Assembly (NCBI RefSeq): GCF_022763245.1 | Contig: NZ_JALEGV010000040.1 | Span: 1 to 64,000, forward strand | From: Oricola sp. | Lineage (GTDB): Bacteria > Pseudomonadota > Alphaproteobacteria > Rhizobiales > Rhizobiaceae | Direction of reading: 5' to 3' | Length of the DNA stretch: 64,000 bases | Shown: piece after piece, positions 45,822 through 53,583 of the stretch | Layout of the letters: every line of letters begins with the position of its first letter | Numbering within the stretch: position 1 is the stretch's first letter | The notes under the pieces: model-generated | Seen by the model: only the letters and a program-made list of their open reading frames with translations | What the model was told of the DNA's origin: nothing | Databases searched by the model: none | Translations under genes and position numbers: made by a program

Positions 45822-45839
45822 ATGAACACTAGTGTACTT
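45822..45839. promoter_or_regulatory. TetR-type operator, copy D (soxB/tetR)
   Basis: atgaacactagtgtactt, arms 7+4+7, with the strongly symmetric centre acactagtgt. It lies between soxB (-) and tetR (+), 46 and 34 bases from their starts, so one site can control both promoters and gives autoregulation. Confidence 0.7.
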
Positions 45840-45872
45840 ATTTGCGCAGATCAATGCGAAAACGAGGAGCTT

Positions 45873-46523
45873 ATGACTGAAGAATCCGGAACGGACAATA
45901 AACCTCGCGGGCGAGGCCCCGGGCGCACAACGCGTGAGGATTGGATACAAATTGCTCTCGACACGCTGATTTCCGACGGCGTTGAGAGCGTAAAAGTACT
46001 CGCACTTTCGCAGAAGCTCGACTGTGCAAGATCAAGCTTTTACTGGTACTTCAAGAGCCGGACACACCTTCTTGACAGCTTATTGGATGTTTGGCAGCAG
46101 ACGAATACGAGAGCTCTTGTCGAAAGCGCCCGCCTGCCTGCCAATAGCATCAACAGCGCCTTGACCAATGTTTTTGGCTGCTGGGTCAGTGGCGGCGAAT
46201 TCGATACGCGACTTGATTTTGCGGTTCGTGACTGGGCCAGGCGCTCGGGCACCGTTCGACGCGCTGTTGATATCTCCGATTCGATGCGGATCGAAGCATT
46301 GGTAGGAATGTTCCTGCGATTTGGCTACGAGCTCTCCGAAGCGGAGATTCGGGCGCGGATCATCTATTTCACCCAGATAGGGTATGATGCGGTTGACCAA
46401 CGTGAAAGTGCAAGCACCCGCCGAAGTCGAGCGCGAGATTGGCTTTTCTGCCTAACCGGCAAGAAGCCTAGCGAAGAAGAGGTTGCCGCCCTTAGCTCTG
46501 CACCTCTCGGCAGCATCAAATGA
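45873..46523 (+). CDS. TetR-family regulator of the methylglycine block
   Basis: 216 residues from the ATG at 45873, preceded by the strong ribosome site gaggag; the frame is open for 50 codons upstream, across the operator. The TetR helix-turn-helix lies at about 20-65 (TREDWIQIALDTLISDGVESVKVLALSQKLDCARSSFYWYFKSRTHLL). The C-terminal ligand domain is helical. It diverges from soxB over a shared operator, and the same 18-bp dyad occurs upstream of purU, the transporter, the sulfatase side and the dimethylglycine enzyme. It is therefore the likely local regulator, probably a repressor released by a pathway intermediate. Confidence 0.8.
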   Translation: MTEESGTDNKPRGRGPGRTTREDWIQIALDTLISDGVESVKVLALSQKLDCARSSFYWYFKSRTHLLDSLLDVWQQTNTRALVESARLPANSINSALTNVFGCWVSGGEFDTRLDFAVRDWARRSGTVRRAVDISDSMRIEALVGMFLRFGYELSEAEIRARIIYFTQIGYDAVDQRESASTRRSRARDWLFCLTGKKPSEEEVAALSSAPLGSIK

Positions 46524-46902
46524 ATCAACTTTAAGTCTTTCACGACTTCAGAGCATCCCTACTCTACTGCCGCCTCCGCCACACATGCTTGTATTGGCTC
46601 CTAGGGATTCTGCCCATGCTAGATAGGCGACACGGCGCGGGATGAACCCCGCTTCCGGTCGCGCCATTCGTCGCCACCGCATCCCGCTAGCGGCGGCTGT
46701 CATGTCTTACCGCATCTGGACCGGCAATTGGCGCCAGGCTTGAAAGACTGTTCAGATTCCGCGGGGGAGTTCCGCCCGCGGTCCGGCAAGGATTCGTCAT
46801 CGCTAACCGCCACTGAGCCGACATCGCTAGCTCGCTGTAACTTTTTTATGGACATTAGTGTACCTTTTATCCATCTTGCAAAAAAGTCACACGGGATCGG
46901 TC
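46524..46902. other. Intergenic stretch before the DMGDH-like gene
   Basis: 379 bases without a supported gene. It contains the promoter and operator E of the downstream flavoprotein. Confidence 0.4.
46848..46865. promoter_or_regulatory. TetR-type operator, copy E (DMGDH-like gene)
   Basis: atggacattagtgtacct, arms 7+4+7, matching copy D at 14 of 18 bases. It lies 37 bases upstream of the ATG at 46903, a position where a repressor would block transcription. Confidence 0.7.
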
Positions 46903-49305
46903 ATGAAAGCATCGTATAGAGCTGTTGTAATTGGTGGTGGCATCGTCGGTGCATCAGTCCTTTATCACCTGACGAAGTTGGGCTGGACAGACGTAGCTCT
47001 TGTTGAACGCGCCGAGCTAACGTCTGGATCGACCTGGCACGCTGCCGCCGGTTTTCACGTGCTGAATGGCGACCCCAACATTGCATCCCTGCAGTCCTAC
47101 ACGATTGATCTTTACCGCAAGATTGAATTGGAAAGCGACCACAGCTGCGGAATCCACATGACCGGCGGCGTCAACTTCGCCACTGATCCGGATCGTTGGG
47201 AGCAGCTTCAGGCAAGCTGGGCGACTCTGCAGGCGATCGGCATCGAAACGGCCAGGTTGATGACACGCGAAGAGATTGCGGAGATATCAGGCGGCGTCAT
47301 TCGAACGGACGATATTCTTGGCGGGCTCTATGACAGCAATGAAGGTTATGTGGACCCCAATGGAACCACTCACGCCTTCGCGAGCGCCGCCAAGAAGCGC
47401 GGCGCCGATGTCATCCTGCGCAACCGTGTGCTGAAACTGGACCAGCGCCCAGACGGCTCTTGGGATGTAGTCACCGAGAAGGGTACGATTCATACCGAGC
47501 ATGTGGTCAACGCGGGAGGGCTTTGGGCCAAGCAATTGGGTTTGATGGCAGGTGTAGACTTGCCGGTGACTCCGATGGAGCATCACTACCTCATCACCGA
47601 AGACCTCGAGAGCCTCAAGGCAATGGACGGCGAATTGCCAGTGTTGGTGGATCTCGACAACTTCTCGTACACGCGACAGGAACGTAACGGATTGCTGATG
47701 GGCGTTTATGAGCGCAATCCGAAACACTGGTGCATGGACGGCGCACCGTGGGATTACGGCATGGACCTGATCCCCGAAGATATCGACCGGATCGAGTATG
47801 AACTTGCCAAGGGTTTCGAACGGTTTCCGGAACTTGCCGAAGCAGGCATCCGCCGCTGGGTAAACGGCGCCTTCACCTTCGCACCCGACGGCAATCCGCT
47901 GGTTGGTCCTGTGGGCCCGCGCGGATACTGGGTCGCGTGCGGCGTAATGGCAGGCTTCAGCCAGGGCGGCGGGGTCGGCAAAGCGTTGTCGGAGTGGATG
48001 GTGCACGGGGAACCGGAACAAGACGTATTCGGCATGGATGTCGCCCGTTTCGGTCTGCACCAGTCGAACAAGGAATACATTCGCCAGACGACCGCGCAAT
48101 TCTATTCCAACAGATTTGTCATCACATATCCGAACGAACAATGGCCCGCCGGCCGTCGGCTGCGAACCGCCGGAGCCTACGCCGATATGGATGCGGCCGG
48201 CGCTCGCTGGGGACAAAGCTGGGGGTTGGAAACGCCCCTCTACTTCGCCCCGACGCCCGAGTTTGAAGAGCCCGGCTCGATGCGACGCCCGGCTTCGTTT
48301 CCGATTGTGGCGGATGAGTGCTTCGCCACAAGGGATGGCGTCGGGTTGCTCGATATCAGCGGGTTTTCGCGCTATCGGATAACGGGCAAGGGCGCCGAGG
48401 CGTTTCTCGACAAGCTCCTGGCCAGCCGCCTGCCGGAACCGGGCAAGATAAGACTGGCGCCGATGTTGGGCCACGATGGCCGTCTCAAGGGAGACCTGAC
48501 CTGCTTCAACTGGGGCGGCGGCGAATACTGGCTAATGGGCTCATATTACCTCCGCGCCTTCCATATGCGCTGGTTCAACGACCACGCGGAAGAAGGCGTG
48601 CAAATCGAAGATATTTCCGATGTCTGGGGCGGTTTCGCGATCGCCGGCCCGAATGCGCGGGCCGTTCTTGAACAGGTGAGCGATAGCGATCTTTCCGGCT
48701 TGGGAATGATGACCTGTCAGACGGTCGACATCGGCCTTCATCGGGTGCGAATTGGCCGTCTCTCGCTGTCTGGAGAGCTGACCTACGAGATCAATTGCGC
48801 AGCAAACGAGCATGCTCAATTGCGACGATTGCTATTGAAGGTGGGTGACAAACTCTCAATTCGCGAGGTCGGCTTCGCATCGCTATTGAGCATGCGTCTA
48901 GAGAAAGGGATAGGCATCTGGAACGCGGAGTTCACGCAAGCCTATACTCCAGCGATGACTGGTCTCGATCGCTGGATTGCGTGGGACAAAGGTGATTTTG
49001 TCGGCAAAGAAGCCGCTCAACGTTCAAACGCGCCCGACAGAGTGCTGACCATGCTGGAAATAGACGCCACAGACGCAGATGCCGCAGGCTTCGAACCCGT
49101 TTGGCAAGAGAATCGGTTGGTTGGCATGACAACTTCGGGCGGTTACGGTCATCGGATTGGAAAGAGTCTCGCACTCGCCTTAGTTGACACCGATTTAGCT
49201 GAACCAGGCAATCAACTTTCCGTGCATGTCGTAGGTGAAAAGCGGAAAGCGAAAACAATCGAGATGTCACCCTATGATCCTACAGGCCGTCGAATGAGGG
49301 TCTAG
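46903..49305 (+). CDS. Dimethylglycine/sarcosine dehydrogenase-type flavoprotein
   Basis: 800 residues from the ATG at 46903 with GGGATCGG before it. FAD binds at VVIGGGIVGASVLYHL (8-23). His46 in SGSTWHAAAG is the residue that carries covalent FAD in dimethylglycine dehydrogenase. The DAO domain runs to ~370, an FAO_M-like middle domain to ~430, and a GcvT-type folate domain with its C-terminal barrel fills ~450-800. It oxidatively demethylates N,N-dimethylglycine (or sarcosine) and hands the C1 unit to THF. With soxBDAG and purU this gives stepwise demethylation to glycine with C1 recovery. The operator upstream places it in the TetR regulon. The exact substrate cannot be separated from related betaine-derived amines by sequence. 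Confidence 0.85.
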   Translation: MKASYRAVVIGGGIVGASVLYHLTKLGWTDVALVERAELTSGSTWHAAAGFHVLNGDPNIASLQSYTIDLYRKIELESDHSCGIHMTGGVNFATDPDRWEQLQASWATLQAIGIETARLMTREEIAEISGGVIRTDDILGGLYDSNEGYVDPNGTTHAFASAAKKRGADVILRNRVLKLDQRPDGSWDVVTEKGTIHTEHVVNAGGLWAKQLGLMAGVDLPVTPMEHHYLITEDLESLKAMDGELPVLVDLDNFSYTRQERNGLLMGVYERNPKHWCMDGAPWDYGMDLIPEDIDRIEYELAKGFERFPELAEAGIRRWVNGAFTFAPDGNPLVGPVGPRGYWVACGVMAGFSQGGGVGKALSEWMVHGEPEQDVFGMDVARFGLHQSNKEYIRQTTAQFYSNRFVITYPNEQWPAGRRLRTAGAYADMDAAGARWGQSWGLETPLYFAPTPEFEEPGSMRRPASFPIVADECFATRDGVGLLDISGFSRYRITGKGAEAFLDKLLASRLPEPGKIRLAPMLGHDGRLKGDLTCFNWGGGEYWLMGSYYLRAFHMRWFNDHAEEGVQIEDISDVWGGFAIAGPNARAVLEQVSDSDLSGLGMMTCQTVDIGLHRVRIGRLSLSGELTYEINCAANEHAQLRRLLLKVGDKLSIREVGFASLLSMRLEKGIGIWNAEFTQAYTPAMTGLDRWIAWDKGDFVGKEAAQRSNAPDRVLTMLEIDATDADAAGFEPVWQENRLVGMTTSGGYGHRIGKSLALALVDTDLAEPGNQLSVHVVGEKRKAKTIEMSPYDPTGRRMRV

Positions 49306-49520
49306 TCGTTTCAGGGCAATCCGAAGTCAAAAGTAAGGATTGAGGTTGAGCCGGGAGGCCTTCCGGAGCCTCTGCCGCAAATTGGACGACCGCAGCACAA
49401 CATCGAATCTTGTGAGTGAATAGAATGGTCGCTTTCAAAATTTTTTATCCCGTGAGCGTACCGTCCATTTTCGCCTCCTTTCAGAGGTGTATCTCATCTA
49501 CTGCGCAAAGCATGGCCTAG

Positions 49521-49740
49521 CTCAAACGCTTCCCAATTGATTACCTCAAGATTGACGGTCAGTTCGCGCAAGGCCTGATCGGCGATGAACTGAATGAAGC
49601 AGCGATCTGCTGTTTAGTAGATGTCGCCAAAGTTCTCGGCGTGAAACCGTGGCCGAATTCGTCGCCAATGAGGAGGTAGCTTCCAGACTTCGAACGTTGG
49701 GACACAAGCACGTGACGCTCATCGTCCAATTGGGAAAGCT
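49521..49740 (+). pseudogene. Decayed duplicate of the GGDEF-EAL gene 3' end
   Basis: It aligns to 31761-32075 (C-terminal EAL coding plus about 70 bases past the stop) with scattered substitutions, a one-base deletion that shifts the frame and an internal deletion of about 95 bases removing the last codons. The two copies are in the same orientation and frame the 32-49.5 kb catabolic block. Confidence 0.85.
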
Positions 49741-50000
49741 CATATTACGGTGAGAGGATGAATTGTTATTGTCCTGCAGAAAAACAGCCAAGCCACCGAC
49801 CCTGGCTTTCAAACTCATGCCGGATTGGTAACCGGAGACAAGCTTGTTGCCTGCCTACAACATCAATAGAAAATACGCTTCACACTTTGCCCCGATTTCC
49901 TGCATTGGTGGACATCATTTCGGACACAAAATTGGACACATATGGATTCTAGATCGATTTAAATGATATATTACAACATCTTAGGTCTTGGCTACGTAAA

Positions 50001-50045
50001 CTTTTAATCAGTAGGTCCAGGGTTCGAACCCCTGCGCGCTCACCA
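50001..50045 (+). other. Second tRNA-Lys(TTT) 3' fragment, attachment site
   Basis: It runs from the anticodon loop (cttttaa) through a perfect T arm (caggg, loop ttcgaac, ccctg) and the acceptor strand cgcgctc to ACCA. Upstream bases give neither the 5' anticodon stem nor an acceptor 5' strand, so it is a partial gene. It differs from the fragment at 17042-17086, so the source is a different tRNA-Lys gene and a different integration event. An integrase remnant lies about 120 bases to the right. Confidence 0.7.
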
Positions 50046-50162
50046 ACAAAATCAAAGACTTAGATATTCGCGACACCTTAAGATCGTGCAATATTGGCAG
50101 CACACTCTCCACACGCAGTTTTGGAGGGTGCGATGGCCTCGCACTTGTGCTCGGCGAGAAGG

Positions 50163-50259
50163 TGCGAATCCACAAGCGGGAGCGCAGCTCCACCTGGCAG
50201 GCGGCGACCTATTTCAAAGCAAGGAATGGCGCGTCAGCACAAAAACCGACGGCCTGTCT
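50163..50259 (+). pseudogene. Integrase N-terminal remnant
   Basis: Two frames give RERSSTWQAATYFK and then KEWRVSTKTDG, separated by an apparent one-base deletion. Together they match the start of the arm-binding domain of tyrosine integrases (tryptophan, then a 'KxWRxSTKT' strand). The rest of the gene is missing. Its position beside a tRNA-Lys 3' fragment is the normal place for an island integrase. Confidence 0.5.
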
Positions 50260-50281
50260 TAGATCACGGCCATTGCCCTGA

Positions 50282-50322
50282 CCAAAGACATGCATGAATA
50301 CCGTCAGAGTGACGTCATCGCC
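50282..50322 (+). repeat. 41-bp dispersed repeat, copy 2
   Basis: 37 of 41 bases match 24705-24745. It lies about 20 bases past the integrase remnant. Confidence 0.55.
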
Positions 50323-50441
50323 GGTCAGCAGGTGCGAGGAGCATCTTGGATTGCGCCAGCTCCTGTTCAGGCGACGGTGAGTAGCTCATGTGCCGACCAT
50401 GGACCTGAATGTGCGCGCGCACCTGCGTGCAAGCTGAACGT

Positions 50442-51278
50442 TCACGACACCCAATCCGCCGCAGTCGCTGTGATCCAGTTCTTGAAGTTTCGGGCATTCT
50501 TCGAGTGCGGGTTGTCAATGCGCGCCCAGTAACTCGTGGGTGGATGGAAATCGCACGGACCCAGATCATGCAGGGCCCCTTCTCGAATTGGGCCTGCCGC
50601 CAGCAGTCGCGGGGCAAATGTGCGTCCCATGCCGGCTTGCGCCAGCAATAGCGCAGCCTGGAAGCTGTCGCATTCGACGACGCGCAACCGCTTGCGCACC
50701 TTCTCGCGCCTGGACTTTCGAAACGCTTCAAACGCAGCCTCGAACCCCGTCACATGGATCAGCCTGTCTTCCTCGACATCGCCTGTGCCGCAGACCGTTA
50801 CAAGATCGCCCCCCGGGATGGGCGCCGCCCCCGCCTGTTTCAAGGGCCCGAGAAACAGGGAGATATCGGCTTTGACCCCGATTGCATCGGTCTGCCAGAG
50901 CGCGGTGCTGATGCGCAGATCGATTCCAGGATATTCGGCAAGGAAGTGGTGGAGCCTCTGCGTCAGCCAATTCGACGCCATGCTCGAATTGCTCAATACG
51001 TGCAGCCGATCGTCCTTGCTCACCCTCCCGAAGCGCCCCAACGCAGCCTCGATACGGCCGATTCCCTCTGCGACCGACGTGTAGAGTTCCGAGCCTGCGC
51101 CGGTCAGGGCGACGCCGCGCGCGCGCCGCTCGAAGAGCTGCACGCCAAGACGCTCTTCCAGCGCTTTGACGTGCTGGCTGATCGCGGCCTGCGTCAGACC
51201 GAGCTCCTGAGCCGCACGCGTTAAATTGCCATGTCGTGCAGTCGCCTCGAAACTGCGCACCCATTGGAGCGGCTGCAT
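50442..51278 (-). CDS. LysR-family regulator (GcvA-like)
   Basis: 278 residues from the ATG at 51278, which has GAAGGGTTTGAG just upstream; the frame is open 17 codons further. The helix-turn-helix is at 5-60 (WVRSFEATARHGNLTRAAQELGLTQAAISQHVKALEERLG), the GcvA-subgroup pattern. A substrate-binding effector domain follows (~85-270). It diverges from the aldolase-sulfatase-transporter operon over 106 bases, so it should control that operon with a pathway ligand as co-inducer. Confidence 0.85.
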   Translation of the reverse strand: MQPLQWVRSFEATARHGNLTRAAQELGLTQAAISQHVKALEERLGVQLFERRARGVALTGAGSELYTSVAEGIGRIEAALGRFGRVSKDDRLHVLSNSSMASNWLTQRLHHFLAEYPGIDLRISTALWQTDAIGVKADISLFLGPLKQAGAAPIPGGDLVTVCGTGDVEEDRLIHVTGFEAAFEAFRKSRREKVRKRLRVVECDSFQAALLLAQAGMGRTFAPRLLAAGPIREGALHDLGPCDFHPPTSYWARIDNPHSKNARNFKNWITATAADWVS

Positions 51279-51312
51279 CTCAAACCCTTCGTTTTCCTTA
51301 TGGCTACAGGTA

Positions 51313-51327
51313 GAAATTATTAATTTC
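51313..51327. promoter_or_regulatory. Candidate LysR operator
   Basis: gaaattattaatttc: perfect 7-base arms around one base, in the divergent promoter region, 34 bases from the LysR start and 57 from the aldolase start. It is AT-rich in a GC-rich surround and resembles a T-N11-A box. Confidence 0.4.
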
Positions 51328-51384
51328 ACGGTTTGGCGTCAACGCGGCACTGTATGCACGTAGTAGTTGCCGGGAAGACCTGAA

Positions 51385-52101
51385 ATGGACACCACTGAAG
51401 CCCGTCGCGACCTTGCGGCTGCCTTGCGTTTCACAGCCAGGCTCGGGATGCACGAAAGCATCGCCAACCATTTCAGCCTCGCCGTGTCCGACGACGGCCA
51501 GCGCTTCCTGATGAATCCCTATGGCAGGCACTGGTCGAAGATGCGCGCCTCCGATCTGCTGGAGCTCGACGCCCGCGACAATGTCGAGACCGGCTCGAAT
51601 GTCGACCCCACCGCCTTCGCCATTCACGGCGCGCTTCACCGCAACGTCCCGCACGCGCATTGCGTGATGCATCTGCATTCCAAATACGCCACGGCGCTCG
51701 CATGCCTCGAGGATCCGACGATGGCGCCCATCGACCAGAACACGATGCGCTTCTACAATCGCGTCGCGATCGACGACGGTTTCGACGGCATGGGCCTCGG
51801 CGACGAGGCGGAACGCATCGGACGCGCGCTCGGCAATCACTCCGTCATGATCATGGGGCAACACGGCGTGCTGGTCGTGGGGCCGAGCGTCGCCCAATGC
51901 TTCGACGACATCTACTATTTCGAACGCGCGGCAGAAACATACATCACCGCGCTTTCGACCGGCCGTCCACTCAGGGTCGCGACGCCCGAGATCGCCGAGA
52001 AGACCGCACGGCAATGGGCCGACTATCCGGGCTTCGCCGAGAAGCACTTCGCCGCTGTCCGCGACATCCTAGACGAGGACGAGCCGGAGTACCGCGACTG
52101 A
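51385..52101 (+). CDS. Class II aldolase/adducin-family protein
   Basis: 238 residues from the ATG at 51385 with GGAAG upstream. The class II aldolase fold has metal ligands in MHLHSKYATAL and a third His in MGQHGVLVVG. Members cleave or epimerise phospho-sugars or hydroxy-acids using Zn2+ or Mn2+. The usual catalytic Glu near the N-terminus is not obvious, so it may be a decarboxylase or dehydratase-like member. Its TGA overlaps the ATG of the sulfatase, so the two are co-translated and may act on the same imported compound. Confidence 0.8.
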   Translation: MDTTEARRDLAAALRFTARLGMHESIANHFSLAVSDDGQRFLMNPYGRHWSKMRASDLLELDARDNVETGSNVDPTAFAIHGALHRNVPHAHCVMHLHSKYATALACLEDPTMAPIDQNTMRFYNRVAIDDGFDGMGLGDEAERIGRALGNHSVMIMGQHGVLVVGPSVAQCFDDIYYFERAAETYITALSTGRPLRVATPEIAEKTARQWADYPGFAEKHFAAVRDILDEDEPEYRD

Positions 52102-53564
52102 TGGCGCCGCGGAGCGAAAACCTTCTGATCCTCGTTTCGGACGAGCATCGCCGCGACGCGATGGGCTGCATGGGCCACCCGGTGGTTCGCACGCCGAATC
52201 TCGACGCCTTGGCGGCGCGCGGAGCGGTCTTCGAGAACGCCTATGCGCCTTCCCCGATCTGCGTGCCGACCCGCGCCGCGCTGGCCACCGGCCAATATGT
52301 TCATCGCACCGGCCACTGGGACAGCGCAGCGCCCTATCGCGGCCAGCCGAAGAGCTGGATGCATGCGCTGCGCGAGCGTGGCCTCACCGTCATGTCGTTC
52401 GGCAAGCTTCATTTTCGCTCCAGCGCCGACGACAACGGCTTCTCGCGTGAAGTGCTGCCCATGCACGTGATCCACGGCACAGGCTGGACCGAGGGGCTGC
52501 TTCGCGAAGAGGAGCCGGTCTATGCCGGCGCGCGCGAACTGGCGGCCGATGTCGGCAGAGGCCCGTCCGAATACACGGCGTATGACGAGGCCGTCTGCGC
52601 GGCGGCGGAGGACTGGATCGCCGGGTCCGCCGGGAGCGCCCCGTGGGCCGCCTTCGTCTCGTTCGTGTCTCCGCATTATCCCCTGCGCGCGCCGGACGAG
52701 TTCCTGAAGCTCTACGACGACATCCGCATCCCGGCGCCGGCCGGACGCGGCACCAACGGCGGCGCTCGGCACCCCGAGATCGACCACCTCGCGCGCTTCT
52801 TCAACTATGACAAGCACTTCACACCGGAACGCATCATCGAGGCGCGCGCGGCGTATTTCGGGCTGGTCAGTTTCATGGATCATTGTGTCGGCAGGGTCCT
52901 TGCCGCGCTGGAGGCGTCGGGGCAAACGGAGAATACCCGCATTCTCTACATATCCGATCACGGCGAGATGCTGGGCGACCACGGCTTCTGGACGAAATCC
53001 GTCATGTACGAGGCGTCGGTCGGCGTTCCGATGATCGCTGCCGGTCCGTGGATCGAACCCGGACGGCGCGTCCGAACGCCGGTCTCGCTCGTCGATGTCG
53101 CGGCGACCGCCGCCGACCAGTTCGGCGCCGAGGATTTTCGCAGCACCCTGCCCGGGCGGTCGCTCTGGTCGATCGCCAACGAGCGCGACGATTGCGGACG
53201 GACCGTGTTCAGCGAATACCACGACGGAGGATCGTCGACCGCGAGCTTTCTCGTCCGCTGGGACGACTGGAAATACATCCATTATCCCGGCCTGCCGCCG
53301 CAGCTCTTCAATCTGGCCGACGATCCCGACGAATGCATCGATCTGGGACGATCGGAGGTTGCACGGGACGTGGCTGCACGCGCAGAAGGCTCACGCAGAC
53401 TCCACGACATCTGCGACCCGGATCGGGTGAACCAGATCGTTTTCGACGATCAACGCCGCCGCATCGCCGAGTTGGGCGGTCTCGAGGCGTGCCGCGCCAT
53501 GGCCTTCGGTCACACGCCAGCACCGGCGCCAAGCGCGGTCATCGCCACGGAATACCGAGAATGA
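52101..53564 (+). CDS. Sulfatase family enzyme
   Basis: 487 residues from the ATG at 52101, overlapping the aldolase stop (TGATG). The formylglycine motif is ICVPTRAALATGQY with Cys54 and Arg58. Metal ligands are near Asp14 (LVSDEHRRDAMG) and in ISDHGEMLGDHGFW. There is no signal peptide, so it acts in the cytoplasm on an imported ester. It is related to, but clearly diverged from, the sulfatase at 33931 and is likewise followed by a Dpp-type transporter. An arylsulfatase or choline-sulfatase-like role is possible; the substrate is unknown. Confidence 0.83.
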   Translation: MAPRSENLLILVSDEHRRDAMGCMGHPVVRTPNLDALAARGAVFENAYAPSPICVPTRAALATGQYVHRTGHWDSAAPYRGQPKSWMHALRERGLTVMSFGKLHFRSSADDNGFSREVLPMHVIHGTGWTEGLLREEEPVYAGARELAADVGRGPSEYTAYDEAVCAAAEDWIAGSAGSAPWAAFVSFVSPHYPLRAPDEFLKLYDDIRIPAPAGRGTNGGARHPEIDHLARFFNYDKHFTPERIIEARAAYFGLVSFMDHCVGRVLAALEASGQTENTRILYISDHGEMLGDHGFWTKSVMYEASVGVPMIAAGPWIEPGRRVRTPVSLVDVAATAADQFGAEDFRSTLPGRSLWSIANERDDCGRTVFSEYHDGGSSTASFLVRWDDWKYIHYPGLPPQLFNLADDPDECIDLGRSEVARDVAARAEGSRRLHDICDPDRVNQIVFDDQRRRIAELGGLEACRAMAFGHTPAPAPSAVIATEYRE

Positions 53565-53583
53565 AGCAAAGAGGGGAAATGCC

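Larger units (their letters stand above)
49306..50441. other. Decayed mobile-element junction region
   Basis: No intact gene. In order it holds a decayed copy of the end of the 27495-32006 gene, an AT-rich patch, a tRNA-Lys 3' fragment, an integrase N-terminal remnant and a 41-bp repeat shared with 24705. It separates the lower-GC block to the left from GC-richer DNA to the right. Confidence 0.55.
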
